A DNA stretch of 64,000 bases from Chryseosolibacter indicum (GTDB lineage: Bacteria > Bacteroidota > Bacteroidia > Cytophagales > Cyclobacteriaceae). How positions within the stretch are numbered: position 1 is the first letter of the stretch; the number at the start of each line of letters is the position of its first letter. The notes below the pieces were generated by a model that worked only from the letters and a program-made list of their open reading frames with translations, ran no database searches and was not told where the DNA came from. Positions 45,785-53,850 of this stretch are shown in pieces. The position numbers and the translations under genes are program-made. The stretch lies in NCBI RefSeq assembly GCF_018598585.1, contig NZ_JAHESD010000007.1:62001-126000 (forward strand), given 5' to 3'.

Positions 45785-46522
45785 ATGGAACAAGATTACT
45801 CGGCTTGGAATGAAATGGCTAAAAATATCGCTTATGGAGCTTGGGCGATATCAGTGTTGATCGTAATTGGTTACGTAATCAGACTCGCATTAATGAATGA
45901 TGCGAAAGCGAAGTATGACTTCATTAACAAAACGGAAATTAAAACTCTTTGGTTTGCTTCAATTATCCTGATCACAGGATGTTGCTTTTTTGCAAACTCT
46001 AATGTTCCGGAATTTACTGTGGTATGGATCTTTGTTCGCATCTTCCTTACAGGGTCAATGGGTATGATCGTAGCCTTGATCATCCAGAACCTGTTGAAGT
46101 TCTACTATCCATTCTTTATCGAAAAAAGACTTAAAGTATTACGCTATAAGCCAAGAGTTTCTCCTAAATCTGGGAAGCCAATGAAACTTCTTAGTGAAGA
46201 AGAAGAAGATGCGTATCTTGATGAAGGTATGCAGGCAGAAGAAAATGTTTTCTCTATTGACTATGACGTATGGAAAGATGAGGAAACAGGCTTCGTTAAG
46301 ATTGAAAAATACTCTGGCCACCTTCATGCATTACAATGCCCTGAGTGTAACTATCAAACATTTAAGGTTGTTAGAGAAGAAATTGTAAAAACTCCTTCGA
46401 ATGTTGAAGAAGGAGAGCTAACCAAGCATTATCAGTGTGGTTATTGCGGCTATAAGGCTAAGAAGAATGTAACATTGAAGATGTCTCAAAAATTTGAAGA
46501 ATCAGCTGCAGCTACTGCTTAA
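45785..46522 (+). CDS. Membrane protein with C-terminal zinc ribbon, function unknown
   Basis: A 245-residue protein. Three membrane segments lie at about 15-35, 50-70 and 78-100. A basic-then-acidic linker (SPKSGKPMKLLSEEEEDAY) follows, and then a cytoplasmic domain with two CxxC pairs, LQCPECNYQTF and YQCGYCGYKAKK, which should bind one zinc. I recognise no named family. It stands alone with its own promoter and terminator. The layout of a membrane anchor plus zinc ribbon could suit an adaptor or sensor, but that is speculation. Confidence 0.75.
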   Translation: MEQDYSAWNEMAKNIAYGAWAISVLIVIGYVIRLALMNDAKAKYDFINKTEIKTLWFASIILITGCCFFANSNVPEFTVVWIFVRIFLTGSMGMIVALIIQNLLKFYYPFFIEKRLKVLRYKPRVSPKSGKPMKLLSEEEEDAYLDEGMQAEENVFSIDYDVWKDEETGFVKIEKYSGHLHALQCPECNYQTFKVVREEIVKTPSNVEEGELTKHYQCGYCGYKAKKNVTLKMSQKFEESAAATA

Positions 46523-46550
46523 GTAGATCTCCAGTGATTATAATATATGA

Positions 46551-46575
46551 AGCCCCGTTAACAGCGGGGTTTTTC
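46551..46575 (+). terminator. Terminator of the zinc-ribbon membrane protein gene
   Basis: CCCCG (46553-46557) and CGGGG (46565-46569), extended by outer A-T and G-T pairs, form a short GC-rich stem with a 7-base loop, followed by TTTTTCATTTT. It lies 30 bases past the stop. Confidence 0.75.
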
Positions 46576-46578
46576 ATT

Positions 46579-46842
46579 TTATGGCTGTGTATTAAAAATG
46601 GCAGGAAGTTTAATCTGATCAGAATAAAACTTCATTCGTGAGTGGTTTGTATCCAATAGCAAAATCTTTTCGATACAAGCATGCTTATGGTTTACAAAAA
46701 CTTCAAGGTAGAAATTGCCGAATAGATATAGATTTACTTTATATTCATAATATCGAATAGACATGATGAAGGTACCATCCTGGTAAAGCTTGTTTATCTT
46801 CTTATCAAGCGAAAGTTTATTAAATTCTCCCCACGTCATCAT
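46579..46842 (-). CDS. Small conserved-looking protein of unknown function
   Basis: An 87-residue soluble protein, TWGEFNKLSLDKKINKLYQD at the start, then strands with many aromatics (SIRYYEYKVNLYLFGNFYLE) and FVNHKHACIEKILLLD. The N-terminal part looks like a helix that precedes a small beta-sheet. Its codon use and clean start and stop favour a real gene. It starts 40 bases after the dienelactone hydrolase gene stop on the same strand. No family is recognised. Confidence 0.55.
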   Translation of the reverse strand: MMTWGEFNKLSLDKKINKLYQDGTFIMSIRYYEYKVNLYLFGNFYLEVFVNHKHACIEKILLLDTNHSRMKFYSDQIKLPAIFNTQP

Positions 46843-46882
46843 GCCGAAACATATTCAAAAAATTAAGCCAGATCAACGTTAA

Positions 46883-47740
46883 TTATGTCAAATGTTTATT
46901 AAAAAATTCGATGGTTCTACCCCATGCTAATTTAGCTGCCTGCTCGTTATAACGTGTAGGTGCAGTATCGTTGTTAAACGCATGTTGTGCTCCCTCGTAC
47001 ATAAACAATTGGTAGTTTATTTTATTCTTTTTTAAAGCCTCTTCATACGCAGCAATTCCTGCATTTACTCGCTCATCGTGTTCAGCGTAATGAAGCTGAA
47101 GATTCGCTTTGATTTTAGAAACTTCTGCAGAGTCGGGCTGGCGTCCATAAAATGAAACAGCCGCATTGAGTTGAGGAACATTTACAGCAAGATTATTGGC
47201 CATAGCACCGCCCCAACAAAAACCAACACAACCAAATTTTCCATTGCCATCAGCTAATGTTTTTAAATAATTAAAAGCATGGGCATAAGCCGTAATTGTT
47301 TTCCTGCCGTCTAACTGTTGGATTTTATCCCTGGCTTCGTCTTCATTCTGTGGAGTTCCTCCCAAAGGAGACAACGCATCAGGTGCTAACGCATTAAAAC
47401 CAGCCAATGCCACTCTCCTGGTTACATCTTTAATGTGCGGGTTTAGACCCCTATTCTCATGGATTACTACAACAGACCCTCTTTTTTTACCAGTTTTAGG
47501 CTTTACTAAATAAGCTTTCATAGATATTCCATCAGCATCGTATTGAATATCTTCAGCCGTTATTCTATCGTCCTGCAAAGAAACTGTAGCCGCTTGAGCG
47601 TAGTTCACTTCCAGCAAAGGTAATATTGAAAATGCCGCTGTAGTACTTCCTGTAAGCTTTATGAGTTTTTGGATGAAATCTTCCCTTGTTAAAGGTTTAT
47701 GGGTATATTCATCATATAAGTTAATGATCCGTTGATCCAT
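46883..47740 (-). CDS. Dienelactone hydrolase-family protein
   Basis: A 285-residue alpha/beta hydrolase. The nucleophile elbow is GFCWGGAMANNLA with a cysteine as nucleophile, as in dienelactone hydrolases; the oxyanion strand is VVVIHENRGLNPHIKD and the histidine is in GAQHAFNNDTAP. The N terminus (DEYTHKPLTREDFIQKLIKL, then a hydrophobic stretch to NYAQA) may be a signal or anchor and is seen in other Bacteroidota members. The substrate is unknown. It may be an esterase for a lactone or ester. Confidence 0.85.
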   Translation of the reverse strand: MDQRIINLYDEYTHKPLTREDFIQKLIKLTGSTTAAFSILPLLEVNYAQAATVSLQDDRITAEDIQYDADGISMKAYLVKPKTGKKRGSVVVIHENRGLNPHIKDVTRRVALAGFNALAPDALSPLGGTPQNEDEARDKIQQLDGRKTITAYAHAFNYLKTLADGNGKFGCVGFCWGGAMANNLAVNVPQLNAAVSFYGRQPDSAEVSKIKANLQLHYAEHDERVNAGIAAYEEALKKNKINYQLFMYEGAQHAFNNDTAPTRYNEQAAKLAWGRTIEFFNKHLT

Positions 47741-47801
47741 AGGCTTGAGATTTTAGGGTTAGTTAATGCTTTTAACTTTAAAAAGCGATATGAAAGGAAA
47801 T

Positions 47802-47831
47802 TTGCAAATTCAATTCATGTGTCTAAATTTG
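47802..47831 (+). promoter_or_regulatory. Promoter of tRNA-His
   Basis: TTG at 47802-47804, exactly 19 bases, then TAAATTTG at 47824-47831, full consensus. The tRNA 5' end is 13 bases downstream. Confidence 0.75.
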
Positions 47832-47843
47832 CACTCCTTAAAC

Positions 47844-47918
47844 GGTGAATGTAGTTCAGTTGGTTAGAATGCCAGATTGTGATTCTGGAGGTCGCGGGTT
47901 CGAGTCCCGTCTTTCACC
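47844..47918 (+). tRNA. tRNA-His (anticodon GTG)
   Basis: A cloverleaf is readable. The encoded extra G at 47844 (position -1) pairs with C at 47918, a histidine identity feature. The acceptor stem is GTGAATG (47845-47851) with CTTTCAC (47911-47917), carrying one T-T mismatch. The anticodon stem CCAGA/TCTGG encloses TTGTGAT with anticodon GTG at 47879-47881. The T arm is GCGGG-TTCGAGT-CCCGT. CCA is not encoded in full. Promoter and terminator flank it, so it is transcribed alone. Confidence 0.95.
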
Positions 47919-47920
47919 CA

Positions 47921-47950
47921 AAAAGCCTTCGATTGAAGGCTTTTGTTTTT
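47921..47950 (+). terminator. Terminator of tRNA-His
   Basis: AAAAGCCTTC (47921-47930) and GAAGGCTTTT (47935-47944) form a 10-bp perfect stem with a 4-base loop. It starts 3 bases after the tRNA and is followed by GTTTTT. The opposite strand has an A-rich flank and could also end dihydroorotase transcripts. Confidence 0.85.
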
Positions 47951-47981
47951 AATGCCTGTATTTTTAGCGTTTATTCAAACT

Positions 47982-49319
47982 TCAGGACCTGTTAAAAAGA
48001 AGCCTTAAGCCTTTCTGTCTTTCGTCAAACGTTCCGTTATTATATGCCAGGTGGCCAGACACAAAGGTGTGCGTGACCTTTGATTTAAAATCCTGTCCTT
48101 CAAAAGGAGACCATCCGCATTTTGCGTAAATATTTGAAGGTGAAACCGTCCAGGCACTTTGTAAATCAACAAGAACCAGATCGGCAAAGTATCCTTCACG
48201 AATAAAACCTCGTTTTGAAATCTGAAAGAGGATGGCAGGGTTGTGAGACATCTTCTCGGCAATCTTCTCCAAACTAATTTTACCTTGATGATAGAATTCA
48301 CACATTGCAACAAGGCTATGCTGAATGAGCGGTCCTCCTGATGGAGCTTTAAAATAGGAGCCTGCTTTCTCTTCTAAGGTATGAGGAGCATGATCAGTAG
48401 CTATTACATCGATGTTGTCATTTAATACTCCATTAAAAATACTTTGCTGATCATGTGCCGTTTTTACCGCAGGATTCCACTTTATGCGCGTACCCAGCCT
48501 TGTATAGTCCTTATCATTAAACCAAAGGTGATGCACACATGCCTCTGCTGTGATTTTCTTTTTCGATAATGGGATGCTATTGTCGAATAGCGCAATTTCT
48601 TTGGCAGTAGAGATGTGAAGGATATGAAGTTTAGTTCCGTGCTTCTTTGCAAGATCAACGGCAAAGGAAGATGACTTATAACACGCTTCTTCACTTCTGA
48701 TTAACGGATGAGCGCTCACGGGCACATCTTCTCCGTATTTCGCTTTAAATTCCTCCGTGTTTTTTCTGATCGTAAATTCATCTTCACAATGTGTAGCAAT
48801 AAGCGAAGGAAATCTTGAAAAGAAACCTTCGAGCATCTTCTCGTTATCCACCAGCAGATTTCCCGTAGAGGAACCCATGAAAATCTTAAGTCCGCATACC
48901 TTGGTTACATCTGTTTTCATTACCTCATCAAGGTTATCGTTGGATGCGCCGATGTAGAATGAATAGTTGGCTAAAGATGATTGTGAGGCTATGGAATATT
49001 TGCTTTCAAGAAGTTCTTGTGTGAAAGTTGGAGGGTTGGTATTAGGCATCTCCATAAATGAGGTAACACCTCCCGCTACGGCAGCACGTGCTTCAGTTTG
49101 AATGGTGGCTTTATGTGTTAACCCTGGCTCTCTAAAGTGAACCTGATCATCAATTACACCTGGCATTAGGTATTTACCTTTTGCATCTATTACCTCATCG
49201 GCAGCTACAGTTATGTTTTCTCCAATTCTTTCAATGAACTGGCCTTTTATGAGCACGTCTGCGGTAAACACCTTACCTTCATTAACTATATTTGCGTTAA
49301 GTATTAATGTAGTTTTCAT
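47982..49319 (-). CDS. pyrC: Dihydroorotase (class I-like)
   Basis: A 445-residue amidohydrolase. It should close carbamoyl-aspartate to dihydroorotate in pyrimidine synthesis. The metal-site region reads DDQVHFREPGLTHKA, so the first histidine of the usual HxH pair is glutamine. CGLKIFMGSSTGNL holds the carbamylated lysine, and THCEDE, ILHISTA and IATDHAPH supply the other ligands. To my knowledge this Q-for-H form is normal in Bacteroidota copies. It is divergent from a helicase gene with 21 bases between starts. Confidence 0.88.
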   Translation of the reverse strand: MKTTLILNANIVNEGKVFTADVLIKGQFIERIGENITVAADEVIDAKGKYLMPGVIDDQVHFREPGLTHKATIQTEARAAVAGGVTSFMEMPNTNPPTFTQELLESKYSIASQSSLANYSFYIGASNDNLDEVMKTDVTKVCGLKIFMGSSTGNLLVDNEKMLEGFFSRFPSLIATHCEDEFTIRKNTEEFKAKYGEDVPVSAHPLIRSEEACYKSSSFAVDLAKKHGTKLHILHISTAKEIALFDNSIPLSKKKITAEACVHHLWFNDKDYTRLGTRIKWNPAVKTAHDQQSIFNGVLNDNIDVIATDHAPHTLEEKAGSYFKAPSGGPLIQHSLVAMCEFYHQGKISLEKIAEKMSHNPAILFQISKRGFIREGYFADLVLVDLQSAWTVSPSNIYAKCGWSPFEGQDFKSKVTHTFVSGHLAYNNGTFDERQKGLRLLFNRS

Positions 49320-49340
49320 AGTCGTAAAAATAATTTTAAA

Positions 49341-50594
49341 GTGTCAGCTATTCAGTCCTTTGAAGAATTTAATCTGAATCGTCAACTGCTAAATGCAGTG
49401 GCTGACGCAGGATTTACAAAACCAACCGAAATTCAACAGAAAGCCATTCCACTTATTCTTGGCGGGCAGGAAGTTATTGGTATAGCACAAACGGGTACGG
49501 GTAAGACTGCAGCTTACATGCTACCTGTATTAATGAAAGTAAAATATGCACAAGGCAATGAACCCAGGGTATTAATACTTGCACCAACAAAAGAGCTTAC
49601 GATCCAGATAGCAAACCATGCTGCGCAATTAGCGCAGTATACTGACCTTAGAATACTTCCGATATATGGCGGTGTTGGAGCTAAAGCGCAGATAGAGTCG
49701 ATTCAAAAAGGTATAGATATTCTAGTGGCAACACCAGGTCAGTTCATGGATATCTACCGGAGGGGCGAGCTGCCGACGAAACAGATTAAATTTCTGATAC
49801 TTGATGAAGCTGACCGGATGATGGACATGGGATTTATGCCGCAGTTGAGAAAGATCTTCGAGGTAATACCAAGGAAGAGACAGAATTTACTTTTTTCAGC
49901 GACATTTAACCCAAGGGTTGAGAGATTATCGGGAGAGTTTCTTGAATTCCCTATTAAGATAGAAATAACGCCTCCGGCAACCACTGCTAAACAAGTTACA
50001 CAGGAGTTGTACCTAATACCCAACCTGAAAACAAAAATTAACTTTCTTGAATATCTTCTTCAGGACAAGGAGAATTTTAACAGGGTTCTGGTATTCACAC
50101 GTACAAAGGAAGTAGCTGACAACGTCTTTAAATATATTGAAAGAAAGGAGCTTGGCCCTGTTCGCGTTATTCATTCAAACAAAGGTCAAAACTCAAGAAT
50201 AAATGCAGTTAATGAATTTAAGGAAGGAGAGCTAAGAGTTTTAGTCTCTACTGATGTTACTGCTCGCGGAATTGATGTTACTAAAGTTTCACACGTTATA
50301 AACTTCGACGTTCCGATTCTATATGAAGATTATGTACACCGGATAGGGAGAACAGGGAGAGCATTTCAGGAAGGCACTGCAATAACTTTTGCTACAGATG
50401 CAGAAGTTTATCATATCCGAAAGATTGAAGATCTGATCCGGGAGAAAATCCCTGTTAAACAACTTCCATCCAAAATTGAAATTGCAGAAACTCCATTTGA
50501 GGAGGCACAGGAAATGGCCAGGGAAATAGATTGGCAAAAACGAAAAGAAGACCCAACTTTTAAAGGTGCTTTTCATGAGCGCAAGAGGAAGTAG
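49341..50594 (+). CDS. DEAD-box RNA helicase
   Basis: A 417-residue helicase. FEEFNLNRQLLNAVADAGF with TEIQQKAIP is the Q motif. AQTGTGKTAA (I), PTKEL (Ia), TPGQFMD (Ib), DEAD (II), SATF (III), STDVTARGIDV (V) and HRIGRTGRA (VI) are all present. The start is the GTG at 49341: an in-frame TAA lies 36 bases upstream and no ATG intervenes. It probably unwinds RNA in ribosome assembly or mRNA decay. It lies 21 bases from the divergent dihydroorotase gene. Confidence 0.94.
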   Translation: MSAIQSFEEFNLNRQLLNAVADAGFTKPTEIQQKAIPLILGGQEVIGIAQTGTGKTAAYMLPVLMKVKYAQGNEPRVLILAPTKELTIQIANHAAQLAQYTDLRILPIYGGVGAKAQIESIQKGIDILVATPGQFMDIYRRGELPTKQIKFLILDEADRMMDMGFMPQLRKIFEVIPRKRQNLLFSATFNPRVERLSGEFLEFPIKIEITPPATTAKQVTQELYLIPNLKTKINFLEYLLQDKENFNRVLVFTRTKEVADNVFKYIERKELGPVRVIHSNKGQNSRINAVNEFKEGELRVLVSTDVTARGIDVTKVSHVINFDVPILYEDYVHRIGRTGRAFQEGTAITFATDAEVYHIRKIEDLIREKIPVKQLPSKIEIAETPFEEAQEMAREIDWQKRKEDPTFKGAFHERKRK

Positions 50595-50643
50595 CGGCAG
50601 TTATAAGAAAAAGACTTATCTTTCGCCAACTAATGTTACTATT

Positions 50644-52068
50644 ATGAAAACCCTACTCATGTCCCTACTGTGCATTGTGTGCTTATTGACAAGCTGTACC
50701 GACGATGCCCCTATCTCAAATAAGCCAGAAGGAACTTTAAATTTTATTGTAGAGAAGACTAACTCAGCTGAATCAGGCAGATTACTATCTTCAGACTCTT
50801 TAAAAAGCGTTCTAATCTCAATTCGAGACGAAAAAGGAGTTTTGGTCTATGACCGTCTGCAAATTGACCTTATTTCTTTTGGAGGAGGTTACAAGATTGA
50901 ACCTCTCGCCTTAAAAGCAGGAAATTACCAGCTTATTGAATTTGTAGCCCTAAATAAAGATGGCGTGGCTACTTATGCAGTACCAAAGGAAGGCTCTACG
51001 CTTGCTCACCTTGTAGCTGATCCACTTCCCATTAATTTTAAAATCGCTGCAAACGCAATTACAGAAGTTAATGTAGAAGTTGTTAAGGTTGAAGAAGACA
51101 ATAAAGATTTGTTTGGTTACACCGTGTTATCATTCAATATAGTGAAAACCTTTTCTTTTAATATTGCGGTATTTACCTATAATAAACTATCGCAAACATT
51201 TGAATTATCCAATGCAAATCTTATCGTAAAAAATGGGGGTAGCACAATTATTAATCAGTACCTCCAAAATGTAACAAATAAGATTTACCTTAAAGATCAG
51301 TCAGGCAATTACACATTAAACGTAGCTAAACAAGGATACGCTGCCCATCAACGTCAGTTTCCACTAGATGAACTGAAACAGTATGCCAATAGTCCCATGG
51401 TAATTACACTGTATCCGACTTCATTAACAGAAGGGTTAGAGGTATACTATCCTTTTTCTGGGAATGCCAATGATGAAAGTGGGAACCAACATCATGGAAC
51501 GGTATACGGAGCAACGTTAGTGCAAGACCGAAATAATAACATTAACTCATCTTACTACTTTAATGGCAACTCGCGTATAGATCTTGGAAACATTTTAGAT
51601 AATCTGCAGTATCCTTTTACTTTTTCTTCATGGGTAAAGCTCGAGGATAGCAACAACATTTACAATCCCGTGTTTACAAGTCAGGATAATGCTCCTCTTT
51701 ACAACGGTTTTGATGTAAATACAAATGTATCTGGAGTAGGCATTGGATATGGTGATGGTTATGGTGAAAACAACCCTGCTTATAGAAGAGGCAAAACTGT
51801 AAACTCCTCGATTTATGGAGTTTGGACCCATATCTGTGGAGTAGTTTCGGGACCTAATAACATTAAACTTTACATCAATGGAAAAGAAGTACCGGGCTAC
51901 TATCAAGGAGAAACACAACTGCCGATGGCTTCAAACTTCCCTAATGATATTGCCAGGATTGGTCAAATGACAAGTAACGGAGTCACGTACAACTTTAAAG
52001 GATTTATTGATGAGGTCAAAGTTTGGAGCCGCGCACTTTCCGCTGATGAGGTTCCTGCTTCTATGTAA
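50644..52068 (+). CDS. LamG-domain lipoprotein
   Basis: 474 residues from ATG 50644, which begins a lipoprotein signal peptide (lipobox LLTSC, Cys17). Longer frames would overlap the helicase. Residues about 30-150 form a beta-rich domain of the DUF4493-like kind, and about 160-260 resemble a carboxypeptidase-regulatory fold. A concanavalin A/LamG domain closes the protein (YYPFSGNANDESGNQHHGTV, then FTFSSWVKLED and GFIDEVKVWSRALS). It should sit in the outer membrane and bind sugar or protein. It ends 23 bases before the IS element. Confidence 0.78.
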   Translation: MKTLLMSLLCIVCLLTSCTDDAPISNKPEGTLNFIVEKTNSAESGRLLSSDSLKSVLISIRDEKGVLVYDRLQIDLISFGGGYKIEPLALKAGNYQLIEFVALNKDGVATYAVPKEGSTLAHLVADPLPINFKIAANAITEVNVEVVKVEEDNKDLFGYTVLSFNIVKTFSFNIAVFTYNKLSQTFELSNANLIVKNGGSTIINQYLQNVTNKIYLKDQSGNYTLNVAKQGYAAHQRQFPLDELKQYANSPMVITLYPTSLTEGLEVYYPFSGNANDESGNQHHGTVYGATLVQDRNNNINSSYYFNGNSRIDLGNILDNLQYPFTFSSWVKLEDSNNIYNPVFTSQDNAPLYNGFDVNTNVSGVGIGYGDGYGENNPAYRRGKTVNSSIYGVWTHICGVVSGPNNIKLYINGKEVPGYYQGETQLPMASNFPNDIARIGQMTSNGVTYNFKGFIDEVKVWSRALSADEVPASM

Positions 52069-52091
52069 AATATAACTTTCAAAGTTTGGCA

Positions 52092-52116
52092 AATAAAAAA
52101 GAGGCTGTCTCAAAAG
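52092..52116 (+). repeat. Left terminal inverted repeat of the IS1182 element
   Basis: A 25-base end with core GAGGCTGTCTCAAAAG at 52101-52116. The inner part also pairs with CAGCCTC at 52119-52125 to form a terminator hairpin. Confidence 0.85.
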
Positions 52117-52132
52117 GGCAGCCTCTTTTATT
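52101..52132 (+). terminator. Terminator hairpin inside the left IS end
   Basis: GAGGCTG (52101-52107) pairs perfectly with CAGCCTC (52119-52125), followed by TTTTATT. It should stop transcripts entering the element from the lipoprotein gene 33 bases upstream. Confidence 0.75.
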
Positions 52133-52194
52133 AAGCACAAAAAAAAGAAGAAGGCCGAAGTCCTCTTCTTAATGCAAGTCGTTATCTTGCTTTT

Positions 52195-53722
52195 GTGCAA
52201 CTAAGAACAAAAGTAGTTTTCAAGAACTACACTCCAACCAAGTGATGATGCTTCCTCCTAGTTTGGAGGAACTCATAGATAAGAACCATCCAGTTCGCAT
52301 TGTAAATCAAGTAATTGACAGGATTGACATTGATCCATTACTAAAAAAATTTAAAGGAGGTGGTACTTCAAGTTACCATCCCCGGATGCTTTTGAAGGTG
52401 CTGGTCTATGCTTATTTGAATAACACCTATTCGTCTAGGCGGATGGAGGCAGCTCTTAAGGAGAACATTCACTTCATGTGGCTGGCGGGGATGAACAGGC
52501 CTGACCATAACACGATTAACCGTTTTCGCAGTGAACGATTGAAAGATGTTTTGAAGACAGTCTTTTCCCAAGTTGTACTTCTGTTATCAGAAGCTGGTCA
52601 CCTGAGTCTGAAGGACATTTATACCGATGGTACCAAGATCGAAGCACAGGCTAATCGCTACACTTTTGTATGGGGGAATGCCATCAAGACCAGCAAGTCG
52701 AGAATGGAAGAGCAACTCAAAGAGCTGTGGTCATACGCAGAGAAAGTAGCGACTGAAGAGCTAAGAGATGAAGCTCCGGAGAGTTTTGCTCCTGTGAGCG
52801 CTGAACATGTCAAAGAAACGATCGAGAAGATAGATCGAGCCCTGGAAGGAAAAGCAATATCGAAGAAAAAGCGTCAACAACTTAATTATGCTAAAAAGAA
52901 TTGGCCTGCCAACGTTGAGAAGTATGAAAAACAGGAGGAGATTTTAGGGAAGCGTAACAGTTATTCCAAAACCGATCCGGATGCAACCTTCATGCGCATG
53001 AAAGAAGATCACATGAAGAATGGACAACTCAAGCCTGCGTACAATGTTCAAATGTCAAGCAATAATCAATTCATTGTCAATTACACTTTACATCAGAACC
53101 CTACCGATACCACCACATTAAAAAGCCATCTGAATACCTTTCATTTGTTGTATAAACACTATCCAGAAGCTCTTACTGCTGATGCAGGATATGGATCGGA
53201 AGAGAATTACGTATTACTGGCTAACAGAAAGATATCAGGCTATGTTAAGCATAACCAATTTGATCGAGATCAACGTGGCAAGGACAAAGACTGGTTTAAG
53301 GGCGACAATCTGGAGTACGATAAAGCCAGGGATATTATCTACTGCCCGATAGGCGAACCGATGAAAAATATCGGTATGGCCACCCGCAGAACAGCAAATG
53401 GATTTAAACAAACATTAACAAATTACCAGGCCAGCAATTGCAAAGGATGTCCTGTTCGAGATGCTTGCCACAGCCAAAAAGGTAATCGCATCGTGGGTAT
53501 TAGTCATCGACTTCGAAGATTAAAGGAGCAGGCCTGCGTCAGATTAACCAGTGAAAAAGGTGTTAACATCGTAAAAAACGTCCGGCAGACATCGAACCTG
53601 TCTTTGCCAGCATCAAGCACAACAAAAACTTCAAGCGATTTATGCTTAGAGGTATCAATAAAGTTGAAATAGAGACCGGACTGTTGGCAATAGCACATAA
53701 TCTGGCGAAACTGGCAGCCTAA
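52195..53722 (+). pseudogene. IS1182-family transposase, two frameshifts
   Basis: About 509 residues if two lost bases are restored. The longest intact frame (52242-53672) starts mid-gene at VMMLPPSLEELIDKNHPVRI. Upstream in another frame lies VQLRTKVVFKNYTP (from GTG 52195), which joins it if one A is added near 52236. At the other end, the frame breaks near 53565; adding one A gives [20 protein letters not shown] and then [19 protein letters not shown] to a TAA at 53722. DGTKIEANANRYTFV-like and CKGCPVRDACH segments are family marks. As read the gene is non-functional, unless both sites are sequencing errors or programmed. Confidence 0.85.
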
Positions 53723-53778
53723 AGTCCCCCACTTTTATTTTTCTCTCCAAAAAATCAGTTCATCAACCCTCAAAAACG

Positions 53779-53812
53779 AAAAAAGCCGCCTCATGACTTT
53801 TGAGACGGCCTC
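53779..53812 (-). terminator. Terminator hairpin inside the right IS end, for rho
   Basis: On the minus strand GCCGTCTC pairs with GAGGCGGC (53809-53802 with 53792-53785), perfect with one G-U, and TTTTTT follows. On the plus strand the same pair is a C-A mismatch, so the hairpin favours leftward transcripts. It lies 39 bases past the rho stop. Confidence 0.7.
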
Positions 53813-53821
53813 TTTTTTATT
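53797..53821 (-). repeat. Right terminal inverted repeat of the IS1182 element
   Basis: The 25-base mate of the left end, with core GAGGCCGTCTCAAAAG read on the minus strand; one mismatch (C for T). Confidence 0.85.
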
Positions 53822-53850
53822 ATTAAACCAATGAAACTTTAGTTCAAGAA

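Larger units (their letters stand above)
52092..53821 (+). mobile_element. IS1182-family insertion sequence, about 1.73 kb
   Basis: Terminal inverted repeats of 25 bases lie at 52092-52116 and 53797-53821, matching at 24 positions; the core is GAGGCTGTCTCAAAAG on the left and GAGGCCGTCTCAAAAG on the right. Inside is one transposase gene on the plus strand. I see no clear target-site duplication. The length and gene content suit the IS1182 family. The repeats extend into A/T runs shared with the flanks, so the exact outer bases are uncertain by a few. Confidence 0.85.

Noticed and set aside
52242-53672. Intact 476-codon transposase
   Set aside because: The conserved ends of the protein lie in other frames on both sides, so this is only the middle of a frameshifted gene.
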